Origin: Nectonema munidae
Lineage: Eukaryota > Nematomorpha > Nectonematoida > Nectonematidae
Assembly (NCBI GenBank): GCA_030549495.1
Contig: JAUIRK010000185.1
Span: 620,001-684,000, forward strand
DNA: 64,000 nt
Reading direction: 5' to 3'
Below the pieces are notes generated by a model. That model was not told where the DNA came from and did not search any database. It was given only the letters and a program-made list of their open reading frames with translations. This document shows, piece by piece, positions 1-12,511 of the stretch. The first letter of the stretch is position 1. Each line of letters starts with the position of its first letter. A program made the position numbers and the translations under genes.

Positions 1-645
1 ACTTTATTTTAATTAGATTTTTTTCATTCATAGCAAAAAAAATAAATAACAACAAAGCAAATTATGACAGATATAAAGCTTGGAATTTGAAAAGGTAAAT
101 GATTATAATCTTCAAAGATTCGCTAATTCAAGAATCTAAAAAAATAATTTTAATGTAATTCTTGTATAAAATCTTGATATGACATAAAGTTTATTTTTAT
201 TACAAAATATTTTTTACAAACAAAATACGATAAAAAATGGAAATCATCTATCAAATTATACTCATTAAGTGTTGTAAATCTAAAGGGAGGTATAATTAAA
301 AATAATGAAATTTTGAAAAAAAGTTTTAGCACTACAAAACACACCAAACACCACAAAATAGTGTAAATCATCTATAAACTACTTGGTAAGTGTTGACAAT
401 TTATTTTGAAGAGTTTTAATAAAAATTTTGAAATTTCAAAAAAAAATCTAACACCAAAAGACGACCAAATTCCATAGAATAGTGAAAGTTATATATATCA
501 AGCGACTTTTCAACCATTGATAATAATTAGTTGTTTAATATATGAATTCCATTATTTTATCATTTTTGAAGTATTTTGTGGTGTTTAGTCTGACCGATTG
601 GATTGTCAAAATTGTTGTAATTGAATTTGTATTTAAAATGGAATA

Positions 646-748
646 ATCAGTGCCTTGACAAATGCTCCCAAGACAATTGCCCACATTTTCAGAAAAATGC
701 TGACAAAAGAAAAAGTTGTGGGTATTTGTCTGAAAATTTCAAGGGTAT
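646..748 (+). CDS. Possible Cys-rich exon, unsupported by homology
   Basis: An open plus-strand patch encodes a short cysteine-rich segment, QCLDKCSQDNCPHFQKNADK and onward through SCGYLSENFKG. It has four Cys in about 30 residues and unusually balanced composition for this AT-rich DNA. It is preceded by a possible acceptor (ataatcag) and followed by a possible donor (g|gtatgagc). No family is recognised and the implied reading phases do not link it to a neighbour. It may be chance. Confidence 0.2.
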
Positions 749-1435
749 GAGCATGTCATGGAATCGAATAATCATACTAACAACTTTTAAAAAGTTCTTA
801 TCATAGATTCTCATTCACCATATTTTTGGTCATAATACTCAAAATAATATCACTCAAATTTGAAACTCTACTTTGGATCAAATTATTTAATGAAAGCAGA
901 TTATAGCAACTATCTTGGTAAAGTGTAATTTTGATAATAACTAAGAGAAGCTCTTAAAAGTTTTTATAAAATAAAATACGAAATCAATAAATATCAAATG
1001 TATTTTTTTTCTTTTATATATTCCAAAGTTTCAAAATTGATATTTCAACATATATAGTATAAAAATAGGCCAATCCTCATGCATTACTTTTTGACTAATG
1101 AATACTTAATTTTTATCCTAGTTAAAAGCTGATTAATGAAGAAATTTTGTAAAAATTATTGAAAATCACTCAAAATTTGAATAACGAATATCAGAATCAT
1201 AAGTCGAATTTGCACAAGTATGTAAATATACCAATTTTTTGAAGAAATATTTGATTCTAACACTATTCTTACTCAATGTTTTGAGGAAAATTTTTATTAC
1301 TTTTCAACATTGCTAAGAGAATTTTCTAAGAATCAGTCATTGTCAATTACAGTTATAAAAAATCTTTTGTTATGATCCTGCCTCTTTCCTTATTTCCAAG
1401 TTCTAATAATGTGCAAAGATTTAAAGTAAGTCTTC

Positions 1436-1631
1436 AGAGCTCTCTGTGTTTATCCGGTCTTTCTTGCTTCAATTCTTGGTTGCTTACACCCTATCATCTC
1501 TGTAACTAAGCAAGATCATTCTTCGTTTGGATGGAGCACGAATAAAAAGCTAATTGTTGAAGAAAGAAAGAATGATCATATAAAACGTTTGCAAAATTAT
1601 CTAACTCTGGAGAAACTCCCCTTATTAAAAG
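1436..1631 (+). CDS. Possible internal exon with hydrophobic start
   Basis: The plus strand is open from an acceptor-like site (gtcttcag) to a perfect donor (aaa|gtaagt). It reads ALCVYPVFLASILGCLHPII, then a polar tail containing WSTNKKLIVEERKNDHIKRL and ending LEKLPLLK. The first part is hydrophobic like a signal or membrane segment. The exon ends on a codon boundary. There is no ATG in frame before a stop, so it would have to be internal or be read from an upstream exon. It lies on the opposite strand to the four-module gene. No homology is recognised. Confidence 0.3.
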
Positions 1632-2991
1632 TAAGTTTACTTCAGCGTCCACTCTTATCTTTATTCAAGATCCATAAACTATAAAAAAAATTCATATATT
1701 GATTCAGTAAATAAAAAAGTTAACTTGTTCTTACATCCACTAAGTCCTAAAAGAGCTAAAATATAAATATACATTGAATTTAATTCATTGGAATATAAGA
1801 AAATTTAACTGAAGTTCGATCAAACTTTCATCATTTCGTTTGTAAAGCTAAGCCTTCATTCTAGCCAAATCGCAAATGCCCCTCCGGATTAAAAATTATG
1901 TGACTAAAGCGTGGCAAACTCACATGTAATGATTTTTGACTTATATAAAAATAAGAATACATTTAGGATATATGCCATTTTGGCTATAGAAGTGCTCTGC
2001 CTTATACAAATACTTCTTTTTCCATACCAATCATGCTTCATTTAAATAAAAAACTACAAAACCGCTTTTTAGATTTAATTTGTATGTAAAAATGCTATTG
2101 TATACGAAAATTTATTTATATGTTGCTAAACAAAATTAGTGTGCTCAATAGGATTTTCTTCCATTTGGAATGTAAGTTGGTTTAGCTTACAAACAAATAA
2201 TTATAACTAAGTGATGTTATACTTACTGAATTTTGAACAGGTATTTGAAAAAGAAGCATCAAGTACTTGATACAATGGATAAAGAATGTATACAAAGTAA
2301 CTTTAGCTTTTTTGATGTTTTCAGGATCCAGTTTTCAAAAGATTAAAAGTTAATATGAAGGTGAGTTAATTAAATATTGCAGGATTGGTAAACAGTATGG
2401 TTGTCTTCTAGCTTTGAAATTGAAATACAAAAATTTTCAGAAGAACCGATAAGTAAATGAAATGCTGGAAATTTAAGAATAAATTTCATAAAAATAGCAA
2501 GGCGAAAAGAAAGTCAACCAGCTTAAAATAAGGTTAAGTTTTTGAATTTTTAAACAATATTTGAAATGTGAAAATGATTACTTATTTAGACAAGGAAAGT
2601 TATTTTTTTTTGTTTGTTAATATAAAGACATCTTTTTTATTTTATAATATATTTAAAAAAAAATTTATAAAAAATTTAAGAATAACTTTGGCATAAAATT
2701 GACTAAAAATTAAGAATTGCCTAGCTTCAGCATTGTTCAAAGTTGCGTATTTTTTGGAGATGGATTCACGGAAAACAAATTAAAAAGACTTTTGTTGTTC
2801 CTGAAAAATAAAAGAGACAGCACCACAAATATAGTTTCTTAGGCAACAGAAAAGTTTAGAGAAGTTGGAGGTACGACAAAAGGATAAGTTATAATAATAA
2901 TTATTATTAGGAACTTCTTACCTTCATATGAATACGCTAAAAGAGAAGAGGGAAAAAATGGATTTGAAATTTTCGTAAAGAAAGTTCTTAC

Positions 2992-3330
2992 GAGAAAATT
3001 GAAGATCAAAAACTTTGATAGCATTTTCTCTCACAAAAGAAGAGTCAATGCCTTCAACGCGTTCAAAGACGGTGGCGTAAACTTTTTTCACACTTAAATC
3101 CGGCACAAAGTGGAGGGAGACGGTATACGTGTTGGAGTCCTCTTGCTTTGTCATTTCGATTTCGGAGTCGCCTTCACTTTCTGAAAAAACTTGTCCATTC
3201 ACTTCAAAGTAGACGCCATACTCTTTACCCCCATCTGGACAGTCTGCACTCAAGCGTAGCGTTGTGTCTTGCCCTCGGTGTAACTTTTCTCTCTCCGTCT
3301 TTCTCTGACCAGCAGATAGTATGCAACCGG
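2992..3330 (-). CDS. Module exon D of a tandem-domain gene, unknown family
   Basis: A 339-base exon, 113 codons, bounded by an acceptor (gttttcag|cc) and a strong donor (ttctc|gtaaga), with phase 1 at both ends. The encoded module starts GCILSAGQRKTE, has a second Cys 28 residues after the first (LRLSADCPDG), then YGVYFEVNGQVF, TYTVSLHFVP and FVRENAIKVFDLQ. It shares this layout with the exons at 5489-5824, 8645-9004 and 12512-12850. The likely order in the transcript is 12.8, 9.0, 5.8, 3.3 kb, so this is the last recognised copy. The strand-rich pattern suggests a beta-sandwich, perhaps Ig-like, but the usual Trp and the second Ig cysteine are absent. I do not recognise the family. An extracellular, disulfide-bonded module is inferred from the Cys pair and the symmetric phase-1 introns. 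Confidence 0.7.
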
Positions 3331-5488
3331 CTGAAAACATTTTCGTTAGTCTAGTAAGATACACATTTGATATTTTTACCTCGCCGTAGTTGTATATTTA
3401 TTTTCTACGACTAATAAAAATAAGAACTTGGTATTGCCTATTATTACTATGATGATTAATTAATTTGTGCTATTCCGTCTTTGCAAAAATCATTAGTGAA
3501 TCTTGTAAAACACAATTATATACTATAAACAAATGTGTTCCGAAATTAATTATCATACATTTGAAGTGCAAAATAATGAAAACTTCATATGTAAATATAT
3601 CAAAAATTACATCCTCTATTAAAACAGTGTTTCTCAATTTTTTTGTTGAAATCGGCCAATGAGATTGCAAAAAATTTAAAAATCGTGAATAAAGTAAAAA
3701 AATGGAGTAAATTTTCACTTTTTTTAATTTTAATTTGAATTCTTCATTATAATTTAAGTTCACAAAACTTTTCTTAACAATTTTCTTGTACAGTTTCGAT
3801 ATTATAAGAGAAGGATTTATCAACTATTCATTTATTTTTAGTGGCAAAGAAATCCTTAATTCTGAAAAATATGTGATCTTTCAGCAGAGATTTATGATAT
3901 AAAAAACATGTCTTTGATTGAAATTTTAACTAGATTAAATTATTATGTGAAAATTAAATTGTTTAAAAATATTTGAATCTGTCGCGTATTCTGAAAATTA
4001 TTATTGGAGGAGGGGGGGGGGGACTTTTCAAAATAATCATCATAACTATGTCGTTAGTATTAATGAAGTAGAACTTTTAAAGGGTAATTCGTATTACATT
4101 GAGTTTCTAATATTTTTCTCGTTACAAACATAAATATTTTAAATAAACTGGAAGGCAAACAGATATAAAAAATCGATACTTCACTTTAAGAAAGGGGCCT
4201 ATTTCATTATTTTTGTAAAAACTACCGAAAAATGATTTTATTGGCCTTAAGTTTTATCGGTATCAAAGATCTCAAAAAAGTGTAGAGTAATTTTTAACAT
4301 AAAAAGTGATCAGTGCGCGATTTCAGATTATGCAATGCGCTACTTTTTGATCATGTCTCATCGGTTGGCTACTTGTGGTCTAGACTAGGGCTTCGTAACC
4401 GGTATTCTGTACAATTATTGAGTTACGCAAAACTTCCAGGGTTCGCCGAGAAATAATAATGTGAGCTAGCATATTTTTCCACATTGGATATTTTTTTGAA
4501 TGAAAAAAATTTAATCAGGTATTAGATGCAGCAGTAAGAATTTTATCTAGCACTACTAAAAAAACTGATGCAGAAGTTTTCGCAAACTACCTTTTTTTAA
4601 TAATTTTTATCATTCTTAGTTTACGTTTTAATATGTAATCTATGCAAAATTTTTATTATATTTTTTTGTTCGTTTATCCTCTTTTTTATTTTAAATCTAA
4701 TTTTCTTTTCTTTCAAATTCAAAAACTGAGATAAAATATTTTTGTATAGCGTTCCTTGAAAGATTTAATATATTTCAAGGCTGTCGAGAGGATTAAAATG
4801 TTGAGAAATGCTGGTCTAGACCAATCGTCCTGAGCATGGCCTCTTAATCATTTGCTCTTCAGTTTCTGTATTTGTGATATTTTTATTTAATTTTAAGTGC
4901 AAAATTAACGCTTCTAAATACCGTCTTTCTGGATCTATGACGGGTTTTTCAGATTGCACATGATGAGGCGCTATCTTTTTCAAATAACATTTGTCCAGGT
5001 TGAATTTGTTCGGTCATCATCCTATTGAAATTTTTTAGTACTTTTTATTTTATTTGCAATTTTAAAAAAGCAAGCATTCAAAATTCGGATGTGTAAAAAA
5101 AGTCAAACTTAATCACTTGATTTATTTCTTGCTTTCCCAAAGAAATATAATAAATATTTTGGATAAATATTCTTTATTTTAGAACTAATAATATTAATCT
5201 ACCGCTTCTTGTTTCTTGTAAAATTTCCTCAACCTCCTGTAAAACATTTTTCATTCTTGCCCACTTAATCAAAGACATTTTTAGGCATCTTCACAAAATT
5301 ATTTCAAGCCTCTCTTCATAAATTTTCCTTTAGTCTAATTGGTCTAATAAAAAGGAATCGAAATTAAGTAATTTGACAATTAACCGCCTTTCAAGTATAA
5401 TAGTAGAGTCCTTTTAAAATGATGATTCGATCTAATTGGCCAATTGGCAGATGATTTGAAGATGTTAGTGAATACGTAAAAGACTTAC
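3331..5488. other. Intron between module exons C and D
   Basis: About 2.2 kb of AT-rich DNA lies between two module exons of the same strand, so it is probably an intron. It contains a hAT-like terminal sequence at 3625 (cagtgtttctcaattttttt) and an 11-base G run near 4011. No further coding exon is recognised. Confidence 0.4.
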
Positions 5489-6726
5489 ATGCTCGATGTA
5501 GAGTTATTTGGTACAAGTAGTTCTGCATGAAGTATTCTTCGTTGATGGCATAAAAGGGTTCATGAGCCATGAAGTAGACATCGTACACATCTTTTTCAGG
5601 CAAAAAGGAAAGCGTATACACCAGCTCTCCATCCGCGTTTTGTGTGGAAGAGATTTCATAGTCGGGGTTAGGTTGCTCTTCAGAAAATAAGACTCCGTCA
5701 ATGTAGTAATACGCGACTGCTCCATTGAATGGACAAGAAACAATCGTTTCTAATGAAACTCTACTTCTTTCAAAGAATGCCATTTGTTGTTCGCGATTCG
5801 TTTCACGCTTGGGAAAACACTTTTCTTTGAATACAAATTACATATTTTAGCCTGCAAGTTTTAATTGTCTTTTGAATAATTAAATAACTATATACAGTAT
5901 ATAACATTAGTCATAATATATTAGTATATAACATTAGTGAACTTAATCACATAGGAATCACATCAGATGTAGAATATATTTTCATCGTGAAAAAGGAGTC
6001 CAAGAGACACTTATTAAATCCTGAGAAGTGGAATTCTGGAAAAATTAACCCGAGTATACCACTAGGTATATGTACATTGTACATATGTGAAAAGCTTATT
6101 TCATAGACATACGCACAAAAATAATTAGAAATGAAAAAAATAGAATAATAAGATAGCCGTAAGATTAGCGAACGCGTGTCGCCAAATATATTAGTGCTAC
6201 ATTGCCCTTATTCGTTTCAATTATTTTCCTGTCTTAAGAATTTCCCACATATAAAATTTATGCTATTATTATAGTAAGCATTATATTTATAATTCAATTA
6301 TGATATACTAATATAAGAGATATTACGATTATTATTGATTTTCATCAATCTCAATAAGTGTAGATAGTTCGAAATTTTTCAAAATTTAGCCACAAAATCT
6401 AAAAAATTCTAACTAGGCCAGCAAATATTTAAATTATTTTGTAATTTCAATTTATACATTTGTATAGCTTTCTTAGTCGTTGGTATCTTATCCAAGGGAA
6501 GAATAATCCTCGATAGATGGACAGTTGGCAAAGATAATTGCCGATTTGTATAGTTTATCTTTCGTTTGCTTTATTTTCATATTTATTTTATTTTATTTTT
6601 ACAAATATAATGCATTTTGTATGTAAATACTTTTCAGGTGAAATATTAGATTTTATCATATGGTAGCCGCAAAGTTTTCCAAGTTCAACAAATATGCCAC
6701 CGTGTAAAAAAGGTTGAGAACCACTG
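3625..6726. mobile_element. Possible hAT element by its two ends, enclosing exon C
   Basis: The plus strand at 3625 begins cagtgtttctcaattttttt. The stretch ending at 6726 reads, on the other strand, cagtggttctcaaccttttt. Both are typical hAT terminal inverted repeats and they point toward each other. The flanking octamers are tattaaaa (3617-3624) and ttttagaa (6727-6734), matching at six of eight bases, as an old hAT target duplication might. No transposase is visible inside, and module exon C (5489-5824) lies within. The ends could equally belong to two unrelated decayed MITEs. Confidence 0.3.
5489..5824 (-). CDS. Module exon C of a tandem-domain gene, unknown family
   Basis: A 336-base exon, 112 codons, phase 1 at both ends, with acceptor attcaaag|aa and donor agcat|gtaagt. 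The module begins KCFPKRETNREQQ, has its second Cys 28 residues later (ETIVSCPFNG), then AYYYIDGVLFSEEQP, ELVYTLSFLPEKD, YDVYFMAHEP and EEYFMQNYLYQITL. The spacing of the two Cys equals that of exons B and D. The ATG at 5783 lies inside the exon and need not be a start, because conserved residues precede it. It sits between exon B (2.8 kb upstream on the minus strand) and exon D (2.2 kb downstream). The family is unknown. It may be a tandem domain or one of a set of mutually exclusive exons. Confidence 0.7.
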
Positions 6727-8644
6727 TTTTAGAACAATTCACATGGTTCAAAATTGGTATTAGATCAATCATTATTTGGCCAATATTTTAGAAGCGTTAA
6801 TTAGTGTTCAATGGCGAACCCGACATAAAGATCACATATGTTTGGTGTTAATTTAGCAGCCTCGCAAAACTTCTAATGAGAATTCAAAACGCCAAAAATT
6901 GAATAATAAAGGTAATTATGTATGCAAAATAATACTAATTAAATACTAATTAAATAAGTCTAATTGCATTTTTTTTTTCTTCCCTCATGATATGCCAATT
7001 CAGGGGTTCGAATAAGGGTTTTAAGAGGTTGGGATTCTTGGTTGAACGTTGGCTGTTTACCGCGAGATTAGATTAAAACCTTTCTTGTTACAGACACCTA
7101 TGAAGAATACTTAATCAGATAAAGAGGATACTGAGAAAAATGGGTTCTTTAAATAGTTAAGTTAAATATTGTTTTGTGACTTTCGCACCCCTGCATTTTG
7201 ATATCGTGTTCCCGCCTGGAATACTGAATCTCGGATCTACCTGGACTTTTAATCCCACAAAACGCTTAATACCCGCCCCCCTCTACCACATACCTATGCA
7301 TTGATATTTTACAAGAGTATATGTTTCAAATATATGAATATAGCGAAGAGATTGATACTCTCCTAATTCGAACGTTCCCAAAATAGTAAATAATCTTAAT
7401 GCCTAGTGTTAGCTTGAATACTAACAAGGTTTGTTATTGATTCAAATCCTCTAACAGTAAAGAAAATAATGAACCCTTCGTCTGGTGTATTATTTACTCA
7501 TATCTATAAAAATAGTCTAATCATATTATAGCTGTATCGTATAAAGCTAGTAAAGTCACCGTTCACCAATTAAAAAAAAATTTACTATCTAATTGGTAAG
7601 TGACACTAATTTTTTTAGAGTGAACGGTTCCTAACACAAATATGCGGGAAGCAGTACTTATTTTAATATGGTATGCATCGAAGATAACAATAATGTTTCT
7701 CTACTGTACAGATGAGCAAACACGATCTCCCTCAAATTCATTCAATTTGACTCCGCCCAGAAAGAACTAAGTTATTGAATTCATTAACGAAGAAAGATTT
7801 TCTTGTTTGTGTGAGTGAAATAGCTTTTATGCAGTGATGCGTGTTTTGAGAGTTTGTATACGATCCATTCTCATTAATCCGAAGAGAACATTTAAAAGAA
7901 TATTCGAGAAATAATTTGTTAGGATTGTACTGGAATATTACTAATATATTTTACCAAAAATAATTTTTTTTAATCTTTTTTTTCTGTATTCAAAGGAAAA
8001 ATTTTAAAGAAAAAAAGTTTATAGATAATGAAGGATTTGGAAAAATGAAGTCCAGATTAACGAAGTTTGACTGTAATGTTGTAGTGAAAAAATCGTAATT
8101 TCGCCATTATTATAGATACTTATGGTGAAATTATCAAATTGATTAAAAGAAAGTAATCTTGACATAATTCAAAATTTACCTACATTGGAAACTAAAATAC
8201 CCTCTATTTAAAATTATCATTAAAATTTTTTAATACCCTTTTAACGACTTGTTTGTTTATCTGAAGAATACCAGAGTGGTCGAAAAAATAAAGTTTTTAA
8301 TTTGTTTGAATAAAAGTTGTACACATTTTCCTATTATATCCTTCAACTTTTATTCATGACGTCTCAGCAACACTTTCTTTACATTTATCATTAAAAGTGT
8401 TGATTTATTTTTATTTTCTAAATATTCTTTGGAAAAATTTGATTCTTTCATCATATAAGTTGTTTAATTTCATTTCAAAAAGCTTTTCATTTTTATTTTT
8501 TTTTAACATTTCTATACTTTTATAAAATGACGAACTTTCCGATTTAATTAGTGAAAGTTGATTGCAGTAACATCTATATAGCTTAACTCGCAAATATTCT
8601 GAAAACTTTTAAACTCTGTGATGATGAAACAAAAAATGCCTTAC
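5825..8644. other. Intron between module exons B and C
   Basis: About 2.8 kb without recognisable coding sequence. It carries a short duplicated motif (agtatataacattagt twice near 5893-5940), the outer hAT-like end at 6726, and a dispersed repeat at 7420-7632 that recurs at 48894-49085. The rest is AT-rich single-copy-looking DNA. Confidence 0.4.
7420..7632 (+). repeat. Dispersed repeat, second copy at 48894-49085
   Basis: The stretch starting tttgttattgattcaaatcc and ending near tttttagagtgaacgg matches, with many differences, plus-strand sequence just right of the hAT insertion at 48885. Shared segments include ctaac-agt-aaa-aaaataatgaa, attatttact, and taattggtaagtg-actaatttttt. This is an unclassified interspersed repeat; no coding capacity is seen. 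Confidence 0.45.
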
Positions 8645-9004
8645 TAAGAGCTTCCATTTCAAATCTTTTAATTTGGTTTCTTGCAACATAGAATGCATTA
8701 ATTTGGGGATGTTTTTCACTCGCCAAAAATGAGATGCTGTATCGATCTTCAACAGGCATAAAGACGAGTCGGGAAACTCGTACAAACTTGCCTGTTTCAT
8801 CTTGTTGGTAGTAATGGTTTATGTCAAGGTTGTCATAGCTTTCGTATTCCGTATACAGCACATTGTTTATGGAGAAGTAGGCGGCAAAAGTTCCATCATC
8901 TAGATCTTCTTTGCAATCAGTTTTTGCATACAAAGCATGCTTCAGAAAGTTCTTTAAATACCTGTGACGTTCAACGCTGCCTCTTTCACTGAGAGTGCAT
9001 GTAT
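8645..9004 (-). CDS. Module exon B of a tandem-domain gene, unknown family
   Basis: A 360-base exon, 120 codons, phase 1 at both ends, with acceptor ctttctag|at and donor ctctta|gtaagg. It encodes TCTLSERGSVERHRYLK, then the second Cys 28 residues after the first (LYAKTDCKEDLDD), AAYFSINNVLYTEY, VSRLVFMPVEDRYSISFLA and FYVARNQIKRFEMEAL. It is the longest of the four paralogous modules, with extra residues around the Cys and before the VSRLVF strand. No in-frame ATG is needed: the module opens directly from the acceptor. It lies 3.5 kb downstream of exon A and 2.8 kb upstream of exon C in the direction of transcription. The family is not recognised. Confidence 0.7.
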
Positions 9005-9890
9005 CTAGAAAGTGGAATTATTTTACAACTGGCATTCTATTTATTTTCTTATGAAATCAAAAGTAAATAGAAGTGAAAAACGTGAATAACGTGCAAAATT
9101 CCCTCCACTTCAAACCTATTGTTATATATTCAGACGTGACAAACCTGCTCTCTGTTTTAACAAATATTAAAATAACTTAAGTTATAATAAAATAGTATTG
9201 TGTGCTCCAAAGATAAATATCTAGACTAAACGTCGAAACAATGAAATCAATGAAACTTCTAAAACTTTAAAACTTTGCATTAACAATGCTTCATCACAAA
9301 AATATGATTAAAAAGCCGATATAACATAAAAATCAATAATTAAATTTTTTTGATTATATTTTTTACTTATGGACAAAAATAATATTATGATATTATTCTA
9401 TACCATATATAAGTGGGCTTTATATGTTTTTTTCTGGGATTAAGAAAATTGATTAGGTGTTTTAAATATAATTTTAAGTAATGAAAGAAATCATGCATGG
9501 GGTAAATGAGAATTATCAAAATAGTTAAAAATTTTGAAGGTGAAAGATTTAAAGATCACAAGAAAAAAAAAGAACGTAGAAAGATGTAATTTTGACATTT
9601 TTATTTCACATTAGTATAAACATTATATAATAATTTTCTAAAATTTTTCTATTTTCTATTATTTTTCTTTATTGTGAAATAGGTAGATATTCTACTATTA
9701 ATTAAACCATATCTCATTAGTAAGGGCACTTTTGTTGCTAAATTAATGTCGTCAAAAAGCAAATTATCATGAAAAAGGTTCAGAAACACTTTTCTAGACT
9801 ACAAGAGTATTCTTTGCAAAAAGTTTTTGAAAAATCACAGTATTCAGTTTAAAGAAATATATAGATGTAATTTTTGGAAAATCATTACTT
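9005..9890. other. Intron sequence, nothing recognised
   Basis: AT-rich DNA with no open frame, transposon end or tandem repeat that I can support. It is the 3' part of the intron between exons A and B. Confidence 0.4.
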
Positions 9891-11030
9891 CTCAAAGTTT
9901 GAGAGTTTTTGATATATAAGTGAGCTTTTAAATTGTAGCTTTCAAATTTTAGAAAAAAATAAATTTACAAACTCAATGAAAGTGATGAAATACTTTACAG
10001 AAGATACAAAAAAGACAATTGCAAAATATGAACAATATTAGGTTGATCACAGAAAAGAAACCTTTCAATAATTTTTTGTTTATTTGCTGCCTTTATCAAT
10101 TAGGCTAACGTGTTTGTCAATCTTTTTCTACTCTCAACCCTTAGACGACATTATTTCAAAGAAAGTCTACACCATTTATAAAATATAATTTTAACCGATT
10201 AACGACCAGAGTCGACATTACAAAAATAAAATTGTCTGCGTTTTAATGCCTTTAAATACAACTCTTCTGCTTTGCATTAGATATCGTCTGATTATTTTGG
10301 TCGATAACGGGTTATTAACTAAGTAACTAACGAATAACTATCTAGCTAACTAAAATATTTGGAGCCAGTTGGTATGGGAATGAGGCAAGTTGGTAAAAGT
10401 GATTTTGTGAGAGTTAGTTTTGATGCGAGTTGTCCAAATCTACCAAACTAAGTCACACGCCCGGGCAGATCTGATTCTAGCCACTCTTATTAAAAATTAT
10501 TTATACTAGGATTCTAGGTCTGCTTAAAGATAATTGGTAGTGAAATTCTATGTAGCTTCAAAGATCATTGGTTGAGATTCTAGGTCCCCTCAAAGATCAT
10601 TGGTACCCGCAAATATCATTGGTACCCGCAAAGATCATTGGTACCCGTAATAATCAATGATATCCCCCGGAAAGATCATTCATACCCGCAAAAACTTAAA
10701 CAGGCTAGTTGTTTGTTGTTTATCGTGCATATTTTAATGTTGGGTTTGATATTACTGGAATTAATTTCACTTTTACATTTATATATACATTTTTTTAAAT
10801 AAAAATTAAATAGTTATTACTAGTAATTCTTAGCTTAACTACGATAACATCATATGATGCTAAAACATCAATTTATTTGTATCTTTTTTTAATAAAAAGA
10901 TTTTCTATCACGTAAAGTATTTCATTACTTTCATTGAGTTTGTAATTTTGTTTTTGTCTAAAATATGAAATCTACAATTAAAAAGTTAACTTATATATAA
11001 AAAAAACTCTCAAACTTTGAGACATGACAA
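9890..11030. repeat. Long foldback: 115-bp inverted repeats around 890 bp
   Basis: Sequence at about 9892-10005 (caaagtttgagagtttttga ... tgaaatactttac) reappears inverted at about 10913-11030 (gtaaagtatttcattacttt ... aactctcaaactttg). Arms agree at roughly 85 percent by eye. This could be a MITE or the terminal repeats of a non-autonomous DNA element. The loop holds the 10490-10695 tandem array. No target duplication was found. Confidence 0.5.
10490..10695 (-). repeat. Short tandem array, inverted relative to the 14-kb array
   Basis: Five or more diverged units of the type caaagatcattggtacccg, with interspersed gattctaggtc. Read on the minus strand this is the same motif as the longer array at 13995-14810 (ggtaccaatgatcttt with gacctagaatc). 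The two arrays therefore face in opposite orientation and bracket about 3.3 kb that contains module exon A. Confidence 0.65.
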
Positions 11031-11149
11031 AATACAATATCTACTGCAACATTGTCAAATAAATTGAAGTATCTTAGCCATTTTCAATTAGCAAGAACGG
11101 AAATTTAGTTTTTTTGTTATCGAAATTTTTTCTCATAGTTAAGTTATTT

Positions 11150-11632
11150 TATTTAGTAATATACAAAAATTTTATCTTTAATTAATTTATTTAGTAATAT
11201 TCAAAAATTTTATTATTAATTAATTAATTGATTTAGTAATATTCAAAAATTTTATTATTAATTAATTAATTGATTTATTTAGTAATATTCAAAAATTAAT
11301 TAATTAATTAATTTATTCATTTAGTAATATTCAAAAATTTTATTATTAATTAATTAATTGATTTATTTAGTAATATTCAAAAATTTATTAATTAATTAAT
11401 TAATTCATTTAGTAATATTAAAAATTAATTAATTAATTGATTTATTTAGTAATATTCAAAAATTTATTAATTAATTAATTTATTTAGTAATATTCAAAAA
11501 TTTATTAATTAATTAATTTATTGATTTATTTAGTAATATTCAAAAATTAATTAATTAATTAATTTATTGATTTATTTAGTAATATTCAAAAATTAATTAA
11601 TTAATTAATTTAGTAATATTCAAAAATTTAGT
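11150..11632. repeat. AT-rich minisatellite (tttagtaatattcaaaaa / ttaattaa)
   Basis: About ten tandem units of roughly 40-55 bases, each made of tttagtaatattcaaaaatt followed by a variable number of ttaa steps. Unit length varies through the ttaa run. No coding potential. Confidence 0.85.
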
Positions 11633-11639
11633 TAACTGC

Positions 11640-12511
11640 TTCATTGAACCTCATCATAGAATTTTAATGCAATTAATTCTCCTTTTTCTTAGAGAATTTA
11701 ATTTACAGATAAAGAATAAAATTAAAATATCTTTCAAATGTTTCCTAAATGTGTTTGTATTTCAATCAAGAAAAAAATGTATGGATAATAATACATTAAT
11801 TTATTCGTACTGTTTTACAGAGCATTTTATAGGAATGGCAAAATGCCCTTTTGTGGACGCTAGAATCAACGTTGAGACGCTTTGAATTAAGAGATATGGA
11901 AACTAATCTACCACTGATGTAAAATGTGATGTATCCATGCCAATCCTTTGATCATAAAAAAAGATAACAATACCTGAATAATTTCTTATAAAGACCTAAG
12001 ATTTGAAAACCTATCTTTATAGTTATACTAAATTTCAATAATAATTATTATTAGTTTAAATTAAATCCACTTGCACAGTTTGTTGCTATTGAAGCAAACA
12101 TTTGTGATATGAATAGAGGATTGAAAACATGTTAGTTAAAAAAAATTTGAACATACATTTAAATTCGAATGTACTGTACTTAGTAATTTATTTTTGTTAT
12201 GGATGTTAAAGTTATTTATCAATCTGCTGAAAATTGTAAACCATATTCCTTAATTTAGTGTCAAAACTTTATGTTTTTCTACTAAGGTGATCGTAGAATT
12301 TACTAATTGAATGTTTGAAATATTGACAAAAATTTACTTATTCTTTTGTAATGCTTAATAACCTGTCTAGCGAATATGCGAATCTCTACTTATCACAAGC
12401 CACTATCTTCTATAGCAAGTATATTTATTGCCCATCTATTTAGTGTATATAAATTTAACCTTTTTTCTCGGTAGATCTTGTATAAGCGGGTTAGAAGTTC
12501 TCGTATGATAC
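11640..12511. other. Intron sequence, nothing recognised
   Basis: AT-rich, no supported exon. A 72-codon open stretch at 11667-11885 on the plus strand has AT-driven composition and no family resemblance, so I do not call it. Confidence 0.35.

Larger units (their letters stand above)
1..2991. other. AT-rich stretch without a recognised gene
   Basis: No recognisable gene or transposon was found. The stretch is AT-rich with many stops in all frames. Two short plus-strand patches, listed separately at 646-748 and 1436-1631, look exon-like by splice sites and composition only. If the four-module gene that ends at 2992 continues downstream on the minus strand, its next exon should lie here or beyond the window, but I could not identify a fifth module copy or a transmembrane exon. 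Confidence 0.4.
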
